In this document: positions 9,038 to 16,555 of the stretch, piece after piece | How the letters are laid out: every line of letters starts with the position of its first letter | Position numbering within the stretch: the stretch's first letter is position 1 | Source of the DNA: Candidatus Fermentibacterota bacterium | GTDB taxonomy: Bacteria > JAFGKV01 | Direction: 5' to 3' | Assembly (NCBI GenBank): GCA_016928395.1 | Contig: JAFGKV010000155.1 | Location: forward strand, 1 to 35,507 | Length of the DNA stretch: 35,507 bases | The notes under the pieces: generated by a model | Databases searched by the model: none | What the model saw: only the letters and a program-made list of their open reading frames with translations | Told to the model about the DNA's origin: nothing | Made by a program: the position numbers and the translations under genes

Positions 9038-10192
9038 ATGGAAGAGCTAAAATCGGCGATGCACACATGGATCGAGATTGACGCGGAGTCACTCCGCCAC
9101 AACCTCGCCTCGTTTCGAGCACGGCTACCCATGCCAACCCGGCTCTGCCTCGTGGTCAAGGCCAATGCATACGGGCACGGCGTAGAGCCCATCGTCAGCT
9201 GCGCCCTGAAGTCGGGATTGGTGGATTGGTTTGCAGTGCATTCTCTGCCCGAGGCACGTCAAGTGGTGGCGCTGACCGAACTCCCTGTGCTCGTTCTCGG
9301 CTATGTACCGATCGCGGCGATAGACCAGGCGATCCACCCCCAGCTTCGCCTGACGGTATGGAATGCCGCCACGGTTCGCGCCTTGGCTGCCAAGGCTGAG
9401 GCGTGCGGCACAGTGGTCCCTGTGCACATCAAAGTCGAAACCGGCACCAATCGCCACGGCGTACTCCCTGGTGACGTGGTTGACTTCGCCCGGCTGATCA
9501 CGTCGTTGCCCGGCATCACCCTGGAAGGGCTATCTACCCACTACGCCAACATTGAGGATACGACCGACTACTCGTTCGCCGCCCGGCAGACAGAGGTCAT
9601 GGAGGAGGTCCGGCGCCAAGTTTCGCCCTTGGGTGGCGACCTGATCGTGCACACGGCCTGTTCCGCAGCGGCCCTGCTCTTCCCGGCCACCCATCACGAT
9701 CTCATTCGACTGGGCATCGCGGGCTATGGGCTCTGGCCGTCCAGGGAGACGCTGGTGAGTGCATCCTCACTTCCCGAATTCACGCCCCTGTGGCCGGTGC
9801 TGTCGTGGCGGGCGCGCCTCAGCCAGGTGAAGATTGTTGCGGCCGGGCAGTTCATCGGGTACGGCCTTACGTATCGCACGACGCGTACGACGGTGCTGGG
9901 GGTAGTGCCGGTGGGCTATGCCGAAGGCTACCCGCGAAACCTCTCGAACACCGGCCACGCCGTGGTCAGGGGAACTCGCGCACCGATTCGCGGCAGAGTC
10001 TGCATGAACATCATCATGGTGGATCTGACCGACATCCCCGGTGCGACCTTGGAGGATGTCGTCACGTTGATCGGTCGTGATGGCGACGAGGAAATCGGCG
10101 CGGCCACCCTCGCGGCCCAGAGCGGCACGATCCCCTATGAGATTGTCGCCCGGCTGAGCAGTTCCATTCCTCGATGTGTGACGGGAGCGTGA
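9038..10192 (+). CDS. alr: Alanine racemase
   Basis: This 384-residue PLP-dependent enzyme interconverts L- and D-alanine for peptidoglycan synthesis in the cytoplasm. LVVKANAYGHG carries the Schiff-base Lys41, and GYGLTYRT carries the catalytic Tyr275, followed by VPVGYAEGYPRNLS and GRVCMNIIMVDLTD, all in family order. In the last motif Asn replaces the usual Asp (CMD), and the overall length is normal. The ATG at 9038 follows AAAGG at good spacing; TTG at 8996 would add 14 unsupported residues. The stop codon is three bases from the next gene, encoding a CvpA-type membrane protein, so the two form an operon. Confidence 0.95.
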   Translation: MEELKSAMHTWIEIDAESLRHNLASFRARLPMPTRLCLVVKANAYGHGVEPIVSCALKSGLVDWFAVHSLPEARQVVALTELPVLVLGYVPIAAIDQAIHPQLRLTVWNAATVRALAAKAEACGTVVPVHIKVETGTNRHGVLPGDVVDFARLITSLPGITLEGLSTHYANIEDTTDYSFAARQTEVMEEVRRQVSPLGGDLIVHTACSAAALLFPATHHDLIRLGIAGYGLWPSRETLVSASSLPEFTPLWPVLSWRARLSQVKIVAAGQFIGYGLTYRTTRTTVLGVVPVGYAEGYPRNLSNTGHAVVRGTRAPIRGRVCMNIIMVDLTDIPGATLEDVVTLIGRDGDEEIGAATLAAQSGTIPYEIVARLSSSIPRCVTGA

Positions 10193-10195
10193 ACC

Positions 10196-10747
10196 ATGGG
10201 TACTCTGGATGCCGTGCTGATCGTCATCGCGGCGGTAGCGGCTGTCATCGGCGCCGTCAAGGGTCTGGTCAGGCAAGTCGGAATCGTCGTGGCCGTCGTG
10301 GCAGGCATCGGCCTTTCCCTCCGGTATGGGACGGCGGTGACGGGATGGCTCGGCCGCTGGATCGGCTCTGCTCAGGTGCGCGGCGTGCTGGGCCCGGCGC
10401 TGGTGTTCCTGGCGGTCTATCTGGTCGTCATCCTCTGCGCCTCGCTCCTGCACCGCCTCCTGTGCGCCGCCTCTCTCGGCTGGATGAACCGGCTTGCCGG
10501 CGCAGCCCTGGGCGTGATGACCTCGGTTCTGCTTATCGGCGCCATCTTGCTGGTGCTCACCGCCCATGTCCCCTCCTTCCGGCCCGCTGTGGCCCGGTCA
10601 CCAGTGGCAATCGAGATAATGCGGGGGGCACAGGGCATGGTCTCCCTCGTCCCCCACGAAGTCCGCGAGGCATTCAGCCATGGGTGGGATGAAGTGCAGA
10701 AGCTCATCGCCCGGTATCGGAAGCTCCCTCCTCCGCCCGTCGTCTAG
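10196..10747 (+). CDS. CvpA family membrane protein
   Basis: This 183-residue protein has four hydrophobic segments, beginning with MGTLDAVLIVIAAVAAVIGAVKGLVRQVG. The D-x3-(hydrophobic)-GxxKGLVRQ pattern is typical of the CvpA (colicin V production) family. Members are inner-membrane proteins linked to envelope stress tolerance, but their biochemical function is unclear. The gene starts three bases after alr and is probably translated from the same mRNA. The short C-terminal tail (KLIARYRKLPPPPVV) is soluble. Downstream at 10749-10800 two short overlapping hairpins share GAGGCG, but no strong T-run follows. Confidence 0.85.
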   Translation: MGTLDAVLIVIAAVAAVIGAVKGLVRQVGIVVAVVAGIGLSLRYGTAVTGWLGRWIGSAQVRGVLGPALVFLAVYLVVILCASLLHRLLCAASLGWMNRLAGAALGVMTSVLLIGAILLVLTAHVPSFRPAVARSPVAIEIMRGAQGMVSLVPHEVREAFSHGWDEVQKLIARYRKLPPPPVV

Positions 10748-10971
10748 CCGCCTCGCCACTAGTCTTCGGAGGCGTATTTCGCCCGGGTTTCCCACGCCTC
10801 GTCACTTTGTGATCCCCAAACCGTGAGGTCGCAGTTGTCTGCACGAGGTCTTCCCGATTAGTTACAGTGCAGGTCGTTCTTGATGCAGCCGCGTCCCTCG
10901 CCCCGAGCGTTGTAGTCGTTGTGGCGATGAGAGCCGGCGGCCAGGCTTCACAATGGTAAAGGAGGCATTCC

Positions 10972-11457
10972 GTGCGCGTGGTACGTGTGGCACTACTTCT
11001 CTGTGTGATGCTCGTGGTAATGGCGCCTCAATGCAGTGAGGATGAAACCCGGCAGGCACAGCCGGCCCCTTCCCCCACCCCGACCGAGCCTGTCACCCTG
11101 TATGGTGTTGTTCGCGGTTCACCGCCCAGGGGCATGCCTCCGTCTGAGACTCCAAGCCTCGGATCAACCGTACCGGATGCACTGGTGGCTCTGCACACGT
11201 TCTCGGCCCGCGAAGACGCTGCCGGAGAGGTCGTGGTCTCCACCCGGACCGATAGCGTTGGCGCATATCGGCTCCAGGCACCTCCAGGAACATACTATCT
11301 GGCCGTCAGCCACGCCATGATACCCTATACGTCGTTCACGCAGGGGTACATGGACAAGAGCTTCGCCCCGGAGGACAGCATTCAGACGTTCCGTATCTTG
11401 GAGGTTTCCGCAGATCAAGAAGAGAACATCATCGTCCCGCAACGGTGGCCTCAGTAG
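10972..11457 (+). CDS. Exported carboxypeptidase-regulatory-like beta-sandwich protein
   Basis: This 161-residue protein has an N-terminal signal-like helix (VALLLCVMLVVMAPQC), a Pro-rich linker, and one domain reading VPDALVALHTFS...TRTDSVGAYRLQAPPGTYYLAVSH. That domain is the typical core of a carboxypeptidase regulatory-like (SdrD B/CarboxypepD_reg) fold. The Cys after the helix has Gln at -1, so it is not a standard lipobox, and the protein may be periplasmic or a membrane-anchored variant. The start is GTG at 10972 with a strong AAAGGAGG seven bases upstream. No enzymatic motif is seen; the role is probably structural or binding. Confidence 0.75.
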   Translation: MRVVRVALLLCVMLVVMAPQCSEDETRQAQPAPSPTPTEPVTLYGVVRGSPPRGMPPSETPSLGSTVPDALVALHTFSAREDAAGEVVVSTRTDSVGAYRLQAPPGTYYLAVSHAMIPYTSFTQGYMDKSFAPEDSIQTFRILEVSADQEENIIVPQRWPQ

Positions 11458-11490
11458 CGCGGTGTCGCGGGTGGTGATCCGGAAGCGAGG

Positions 11491-11535
11491 ATGATGGGAG
11501 TTTCCCTCGTGCGCCCGCGCGTGCTCCTGAAATGA
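11491..11535 (+). other. Possible 14-codon leader ORF overlapping next start (ATGA)
   Basis: A mini-frame beginning ATGATG after a GAGG runs 14 codons and stops at TGA inside the ATGA that contains the next gene's ATG at 11532. The downstream gene has no Shine-Dalgarno of its own, so translational coupling through this frame is possible. It could equally be chance. Confidence 0.25.
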
Positions 11536-12539
11536 CGCCGTTCAGTGTTCCTCTTGCTGCGTTTCTGGGGATCTCGACCGTAGCGGGAGTGCCGCCCGTC
11601 GAATGCGCCAGACTGCTGTGCGCCCTTCTCGCACTGATCGTACCTCATAGGGAACTAGTTCTGGCTTTGGTGGGATTGGCTTTGCTGCGGCGTGGGCGCA
11701 ATGGAATGCTCGACGGCCCATCGCTGGGCTGGGGAATGCTCCTGGCGGCTCACGCTGTCAGTACGTGGGCATCTCCTCGTTCACCGGCGGTATTCGTGTT
11801 CCTGGGAATGGCCGCATTCCTCCTGGGAGGAGTGTGGCCATTCTGCGCGTCATGGCTTGCCTCTGACGAGGGATGGGGCAGACGGGTTGGCCGGGGAGTG
11901 TTGTCGATTCACTTCCTGGGGATCGTGCTCCCCTCAGTGAACCCAGTCGCGGTAGAGGCCTGGGCGCCATGGGCTTTGTTCATGCCGGCCCTCGGTCTGG
12001 TTTGGGGAGGCGCCCTGGCCTTGTCTCCCTCGGGCCAGCGTTCCTCCCTGAGCCTGCTGTGGTTCTATGAGCTGCAGCTTATGGCTCTGTTCATCCTGGG
12101 AACCCGGGGAGGCCGTCCCGAGACGGCCGTCCTCCTCCTGTGGGCAATCATCCTGCCCATGGCAGTGCTTGTGGCGACGCAGGCAGGAAGTGGCCGCTCG
12201 GCAACTGGCCATAGAACGGCCCAGTGCGCAGCCGGCTTTGCATTGGCCTCTCTGATGGCTGTTCCCGGTCTGGTAGGGTTTGCCGCTCGGTTCTCCGCCG
12301 TGGCAACCCTTCTCGGCAGCAGCCCTGCAGGGCTGGCCTGCTATGCGGCTGGACTGCTGGTTCTGCCTGCGCTTTTGCGCCCGCTCCGGGATGAGATGCG
12401 TTCTGCCTCGCTCACGCTGAGGACCGCCGCAACAACTGCGGCGGCGACGATAGGCGTCATCCTCTTGGGAGTCCTGCCAGGCCTCTCCTCCGGAACCTGG
12501 CGTGGAGCCGGACTGTGGCGGTTCCTGCTGAAGGGGTAG
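11532..12539 (+). CDS. Orphan NuoN/NuoM-like membrane protein
   Basis: This 335-residue protein has about nine to ten hydrophobic helices. Two stretches resemble antiporter-like complex I subunits. FLLGGVWPFCASWLASDE (residues 97-113) corresponds to the PFHFWLPDA region, and ASLMAVPGLVGFAARFSAV (239-257) corresponds to the S-x-AG-x-PP-x-GF-x-xKF region. The length is shorter than NuoN (about 480), and the conserved charged residues of those loops (His, Lys) are missing. Proton translocation by itself is therefore doubtful. No other complex I, Mrp or hydrogenase gene is nearby. The start at 11532 lacks a Shine-Dalgarno and overlaps a possible leader frame. Confidence 0.6.
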   Translation: MTPFSVPLAAFLGISTVAGVPPVECARLLCALLALIVPHRELVLALVGLALLRRGRNGMLDGPSLGWGMLLAAHAVSTWASPRSPAVFVFLGMAAFLLGGVWPFCASWLASDEGWGRRVGRGVLSIHFLGIVLPSVNPVAVEAWAPWALFMPALGLVWGGALALSPSGQRSSLSLLWFYELQLMALFILGTRGGRPETAVLLLWAIILPMAVLVATQAGSGRSATGHRTAQCAAGFALASLMAVPGLVGFAARFSAVATLLGSSPAGLACYAAGLLVLPALLRPLRDEMRSASLTLRTAATTAAATIGVILLGVLPGLSSGTWRGAGLWRFLLKG

Positions 12540-12982
12540 ATTCCCGACAGCGACGCCGAAGCCGGGTGACAGAAGGCACGTAAAGGTAGGAAGGTTCAGG
12601 GTTCGGTCGGGCCTCTGAGGACGCGGGGCGCACTCAGGGTTTTCGGGGATGAGAGAAAGCCGCGCAGCGGGCGGGCACAGAGTCCCGCCCCTACAGAGCT
12701 CTGCGAGCAACCGTTGCCTCGTAGGGGCGACCGTCTCTGGTCGCCCGCCGGGGTGGGGTTCGGGGCCGGTATCGCTATCGTTGTCGTAATCGTAATCGAC
12801 GAGCCGAGGCAGCCGAGCACGAGTACGAGCACGGCTTTGCATGTACTCTCAAACAAGGGTTCAGGGTTCAGTCAAGCCTCCGAGAGTGTACGCCAGGCTG
12901 AATTCTGGCTTCTGACTCCTGGATTCTGAATTCTGACTCCCCGAGTTGTCGCCTGCGTGCGTCTTCACGTCACAATTCCCAT
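12540..12982. repeat. Repeat-filled intergenic region, copy 3 of the dispersed family
   Basis: This 443-base gap between convergent genes contains no gene. It holds two GC hairpins: GGGCGGG-N8-CCCGCCC near 12668, and GGCGACC-GTCTCT-GGTCGCC near 12726. These are followed by GGGGTTCGGGG, a run of TATCG/CTATCG/TTGTCG/TAATCG hexamers (about 12768-12800), GAGTACGAGCACG, and TGTACTCTCAAAC at 12841. Tandem ATTCTG/ACTCCTGG units lie at about 12898-12942. The order matches the repeat tracts at 1-240 and 16.4-16.5 kb. Confidence 0.65.
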
Positions 12983-14038
12983 TCATTCCAGGGGAGTCAG
13001 GGGAACCTCTCTCACCTGTAGTTCGCGCGGGTGCTGAATCCTTATACCAGCGCGGCCCAGCAGGGCCTGCACACGCTCCGTCTTCACGCAGTACGTAACG
13101 CCGTAATCATGGCTCTTGAAATCCTCTGCGACGATGGATGAAGGGTCAACTTCGTCAAGGTGTGATCCGGGCAATATTGAATCGTCATATCCCCACACCT
13201 TAACCCTCTGGCCTCCCGTTCCCGTGACGATTCCCACCAGCTCAAATGCACCCGTGGCACGAACCGTGGCCAAGACGATTCCGCCGCTGTAGCCCGGCGG
13301 GGTCGCGGCGGCCACGAGAAAGTTCGCATCGTCATGGGGAGTCGCCACGCCCCAGGTCAACTGGAACAGACCCCTGGGCGAACCGAGAATGTATAGGCCG
13401 TCGCCGGGCCTGATGGCACTGCCCTGTCCAATGCCATAGGGAATTGGCGTAGGCAGGACACTGAGCAGCGAGGCATCGGCCCTGAGTATAGCCAGGTCGT
13501 CCTGTTCGGAGTACGCGACCATCCGGGCCGCGACCTGCCCGTGGCCGGGCCTGCCGATGAGGGTCTGCTGCGCCTTACGCAGCGCCGAACCGATCAGCAG
13601 CCGGCCAGTAGTCGTGAGCGTGGTGGAGATCTCGGTGCGCACCGTTGGTGGGAAGTCCACCACATGGAGACAGGTGAGAATAAGGCACTCACTCCCGTCT
13701 CTTCGGAGGATCACGCCCGCTCCCCGGATGTTCTCGCTTCGCCGCTCCAATGAGGTGCCTCCGGGGGAAGGGAGCAGCCGAAACCCAGTGGGGCTGGTGG
13801 AGTCAGCGGGGATACCCTCAGGGCCAACCTCGTGGCGGTAGTGCGTGACCTCGTATTGGGCATGGGTCATCACCGCCACCATGAAAGGCGGCGGCCACTC
13901 ATCCCATCCGGGGGCGGCGGGCGCGGAAGAGTATCTCCCCGTACCCGCCGCCTTGGGATCGATCAGGAGAGTGGACACCGAGCAGGAGACCAGAAGCACA
14001 AGTGCCAGGCTTCCAAGACTCGCTGCCCGTCTACTCAT
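12983..14038 (-). CDS. Trypsin-like serine protease lipoprotein
   Basis: This 351-residue protein of the HtrA/trypsin-like class has a catalytic triad readable in order: His125 in LTCLHVV, Asp181 in EQDDLAIL, and Ser251 in PPGYSGGI. The N-terminus is a signal peptide ending in LVSC with Cys19, a plausible lipobox, so the enzyme is probably membrane-anchored on the periplasmic side. No PDZ domain is visible; the C-terminus has about 90 further residues. The Tyr in GYSGG, where Asn is usual, is mildly atypical. The gene starts nine bases after the ahcY stop and would be the last gene of a sahR-ahcY transcript, an unexpected partner for methyl-cycle genes. Confidence 0.8.
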   Translation of the reverse strand: MSRRAASLGSLALVLLVSCSVSTLLIDPKAAGTGRYSSAPAAPGWDEWPPPFMVAVMTHAQYEVTHYRHEVGPEGIPADSTSPTGFRLLPSPGGTSLERRSENIRGAGVILRRDGSECLILTCLHVVDFPPTVRTEISTTLTTTGRLLIGSALRKAQQTLIGRPGHGQVAARMVAYSEQDDLAILRADASLLSVLPTPIPYGIGQGSAIRPGDGLYILGSPRGLFQLTWGVATPHDDANFLVAAATPPGYSGGIVLATVRATGAFELVGIVTGTGGQRVKVWGYDDSILPGSHLDEVDPSSIVAEDFKSHDYGVTYCVKTERVQALLGRAGIRIQHPRELQVREVPLTPLE

Positions 14039-14047
14039 GGGTCAGCC

Positions 14048-15301
14048 CTATGTCCCTTCCTCGTAGCTGTCGCGGTAGGCGATCTGATCCGGCGTGAGCT
14101 GGTCGAGGTGTGCGCCCATGGTTTCAAGCTTCACTCCTGCGATCTCCTGATCCTGCTCCTCGGACACGGTGTAGACCTCATGGGACAGGGTGGACCCGTG
14201 CTCCCGGAGATAGAGCATGGCCATGAATTGATTGGCGAAGCTCATGTCCATCACCTCACTGGGATGGCCTTCGGCCGCGGCCAAATTGACGAGACGACCC
14301 CGGGCGAGGAGGTAGATACGGCGGCCGTCGGGCAGAACAAACTCCTCGCAGTTGGGCCGGATTTCCATGACTGATGAGGCTTGGGCCTCCAGATCAGGAA
14401 TCCGGAGTTCGCAATCGTAATGGCCTGTATTGCAGACGATGGCGCCATCCTTCATACTCTCGAAGTGGCGGCCCACAATGACATCCTTCATGCCCGTGGC
14501 AGTGATGAAGATGTCGCCCAAGGATGCTGCTTCGTCCATCGGCATAACCCTGTATCCGTCAAGCATCGCCTTGAGTGCCGCGGTCGGCTTGATCTCGGTC
14601 ACGATGACATTGGCGCCCTGGCCCTGGGCCCGGCGCGCACAGCCGCTTCCACAGCGCCCATAGCCGGCGACCACTATGGTCTTGCCCGCGAAGAGAACGC
14701 TGGTGGCACGTAGAATGCCATCAAGAGAAGATTGGCCGGTCCCATACACATTGTCAAAGTCCCATTTCGTCTCCGCATCATTCACGGCGATCACCGGATA
14801 CAGGAGCTTGCCGGCTTTCGCCAAAGCGCGGAGCCGATGCACCCCTGTGGTGGTCTCTTCGGTGCCCCCCAAGATGCCGCCGGCCAGTTCAGGGGCAGTA
14901 CTGTGAACCCGGAAGATGAGATCGCAGCCGTCGTCCAGCGTCAGGGTCGGCTTCAGATCAAGGGTACGGTCAATGGCCCAGTAGAACTCGTCTTTGGACA
15001 TACCGTGCCACGCAAACACGGGAATGCCGTCGGCAGCCAATGCCGCGGCGACATCGTCCTGGGTTGACAGCGGGTTGCATCCGCTCCAGGCCACCTCGGC
15101 TCCGGCGGCCACCAAAGTCTTGACCAGGACCGCAGTCTCCTTGGTCACGTGCAGCGATCCGGAGATCCGCATCCCGGCCAGCGGCTTCGTCCGGCTGTGA
15201 AGTTCCCGCAGGCGCATGAGCACAGGCATCCGTGACTCGGCCCACCTGATTTTCTTGTGGCCCACCTCGGCCAATGACATGTCGGCGACCTTGAAATCCA
15301 T
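14048..15301 (-). CDS. ahcY: Adenosylhomocysteinase
   Basis: This 417-residue cytoplasmic NAD-dependent enzyme hydrolyses S-adenosylhomocysteine to adenosine and homocysteine, relieving product inhibition of methyltransferases. Family blocks are intact: SLHVTKETAVL, AWSGCNPLSTQDDVAAAL, WHGMSKDEFYWAI, VNDAETKWDFDNVYGTGQS, the Rossmann loop VVAGYGRCGSG, and NTGHYDCEL. It is the short form, without the roughly 40-residue insertion of the long class. The ATG at 15301 follows GAAAGGAG by about six bases; the upstream in-frame extension is not homologous. It lies 98 bases downstream of the SahR-type regulator gene on the same strand, consistent with regulation by SAH. Confidence 0.96.
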   Translation of the reverse strand: MDFKVADMSLAEVGHKKIRWAESRMPVLMRLRELHSRTKPLAGMRISGSLHVTKETAVLVKTLVAAGAEVAWSGCNPLSTQDDVAAALAADGIPVFAWHGMSKDEFYWAIDRTLDLKPTLTLDDGCDLIFRVHSTAPELAGGILGGTEETTTGVHRLRALAKAGKLLYPVIAVNDAETKWDFDNVYGTGQSSLDGILRATSVLFAGKTIVVAGYGRCGSGCARRAQGQGANVIVTEIKPTAALKAMLDGYRVMPMDEAASLGDIFITATGMKDVIVGRHFESMKDGAIVCNTGHYDCELRIPDLEAQASSVMEIRPNCEEFVLPDGRRIYLLARGRLVNLAAAEGHPSEVMDMSFANQFMAMLYLREHGSTLSHEVYTVSEEQDQEIAGVKLETMGAHLDQLTPDQIAYRDSYEEGT

Positions 15302-15324
15302 GATTTCTCCTTTCAATACTCCTC

Positions 15325-15371
15325 GCATCCCCACGGGATGCTCTGGTAGTACACACATGGGTGAAACACCC
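15325..15371 (-). promoter_or_regulatory. Two perfect hairpins in the ahcY leader
   Basis: Between the regulator gene and ahcY lie two uninterrupted inverted repeats: GCATCCC-GTG-GGGATGC (15325-15341) and GGGTG-TTT-CACCC (15359-15371). The first ends about a dozen bases before the ahcY Shine-Dalgarno. No T-run follows either, so they are not classical terminators. They may stabilise or tune ahcY translation. The conserved sequence of SAH riboswitches was not found. Confidence 0.4.
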
Positions 15372-15399
15372 GAATGAATGCTCAGTGGCGCCGCTTCCC

Positions 15400-16323
15400 C
15401 TAGTCCCTCCTGGCCTGCACGGCGATGAGGCCAAGGCCCGCCGGCGGAGTCCGTGTCTCCGCGGAGAGCATGGTAAACCCGCTGGAGGCCACCCATTGGG
15501 CCATCTCAGATTCCGAGAATCCCATCCACAATCCGCCCAGCTCATCCCGGGCGTGTTCATTGTGATGCGCGAGAGGCTCGATCACCGTGAGAGTGCCCCC
15601 CGTCTCGCACACGCGGGCCGCTTCTTCCAAGGCCGCCTGGGGATCGGGCACACTATGGAGCACGAGCCCGATGAACACGGCGTCCACCTCGCGCTCTCTC
15701 AGGGGAAGGTGCTCCAATTCGCCCAACCGGAACTCGCAGCCTGGGATGCCGGCATCCCGGGCCCGCTGGCGTGCCTGGTCCAGGATCTCGGGCGAGTGAT
15801 CAACACCGATGACACGCGACGCGATAGCGGAAAGAGTTGGCAGGAGCCATCCCGAGCCGCAGCCAAGGTCAGCCATCGTGCCCCCGGGGGGAACCAGCGC
15901 CGCGACCGTGGTGCGGTACGCATCCAGATCGATCCAGGCAGCCAGGTTCTCCGGCCAGGTCCGCGCCAGAGTGGCGAAGAAGCCGCGACGTTCGGCCTTG
16001 CGATCCGCCAGAAGCCGGGCCGCCCGCAGCCTGTCGGCGCGAACCGTCGGATCGTCCAGCCGGGCTATTGCCGCGTCTGCCAGCCGGACGGGCTCTCCCC
16101 TGGACTCCCGGGCGTAGTAGGCACGCACGCCTTCCCGGCGAACCCGTACTAGGCCACAGCGCAGGAGTATGGCCAGATGATGGGAGACCCGCGGTTGGCT
16201 CAACTCGAGGCAGGTCACCAGCTCCGAAACAGCGAGGCTCCCCTCGCCCAGCACGGCCAGAAGGCGAAGCCGGGTCGCGTCAGCCAGCGCGCTCAGGGCT
16301 GCTATGGTGGTAATGAGATTCAT
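15400..16323 (-). CDS. sahR: ArsR-methyltransferase fusion regulator, SahR type
   Basis: This 307-residue protein has an N-terminal ArsR winged helix (LAVSELVTCLELSQPRVSHHLAILLRCG) fused to a class I AdoMet-fold domain (MADLGCGSGW and GVDHSPEILDQA, with GFSESEMAQWV near the end). This is the architecture of SahR, described in Proteobacteria as an SAH-responsive repressor of methionine-cycle genes including ahcY. Its position immediately upstream of ahcY on the same strand fits that role. The ATG at 16323 is preferred over 16350 because the latter would lie inside the promoter. There is no Shine-Dalgarno, and the predicted transcript start falls almost at the ATG, so translation may be leaderless. 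Confidence 0.85.
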   Translation of the reverse strand: MNLITTIAALSALADATRLRLLAVLGEGSLAVSELVTCLELSQPRVSHHLAILLRCGLVRVRREGVRAYYARESRGEPVRLADAAIARLDDPTVRADRLRAARLLADRKAERRGFFATLARTWPENLAAWIDLDAYRTTVAALVPPGGTMADLGCGSGWLLPTLSAIASRVIGVDHSPEILDQARQRARDAGIPGCEFRLGELEHLPLREREVDAVFIGLVLHSVPDPQAALEEAARVCETGGTLTVIEPLAHHNEHARDELGGLWMGFSESEMAQWVASSGFTMLSAETRTPPAGLGLIAVQARRD

Positions 16324-16332
16324 AACGACATA

Positions 16333-16360
16333 AAGATAGATAGATATCATGTCCTGTCAA
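16333..16360 (-). promoter_or_regulatory. Sigma-70-type promoter with operator-like spacer for sahR-ahcY
   Basis: Read on the minus strand, a perfect -35 TTGACA (16360-16355) is followed after 16 bases by TATCTT (16338-16333) as -10. The spacer and -10 carry AT-rich GATATC/ATCT repeats flanked by ACAT/ATGT half-sites, which look like a repressor operator. The predicted start of transcription is within a few bases of the ATG at 16323. A repressor bound here would block polymerase, consistent with autoregulation. Confidence 0.6.
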
Positions 16361-16399
16361 CACCGCATGCCCGACCGACTGCGCCGGGAGAGGTTGGCA

Positions 16400-16530
16400 T
16401 CGCCCATCCCATCGGTATCGCTCTCGCGGTTGACGTGGAGGATCCTGGGGCGATACTGATACCGATACCGAACCCCACCCCCAGGGCCGTACTCTCAATC
16501 CTTGAGAAATCGGACCGAACCCCATGGCCT
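16400..16530. repeat. Intergenic ATCG-periodic repeat, copy 4
   Basis: This tract holds ATCGGTATCGCTCTCG at about 16409, then GATACTGATACCGATACCG ending in AACCCC (about 16453-16483), and GTACTCTCAATC near 16489. The central part, read on the minus strand, gives GGGGTTCGGTATCGGTATC, the same block as at the left end of the window. It lies between the sahR promoter and the 3' end of the next gene. Confidence 0.6.
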
Positions 16531-16555
16531 CGGTGGCCGCACTCAACCCTGAACC

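Noticed and set aside
10749-10800. Terminator after the CvpA-type gene
   Set aside because: Two overlapping weak stems share GAGGCG but no U-tract follows.
10972-11040. Lipoprotein signal in the beta-sandwich protein
   Set aside because: The residue before the Cys is Gln, not Gly/Ala/Ser, so the lipobox rule fails.
15302-15400. SAH riboswitch in the ahcY leader
   Set aside because: The conserved GAGGAGCGCUGC-like and GCUCG elements are missing; only unrelated hairpins are present.
16324-16350. Upstream ATG for the SahR-type gene at 16350
   Set aside because: It lies between the -35 and -10 boxes and adds nine residues that do not match ArsR proteins.
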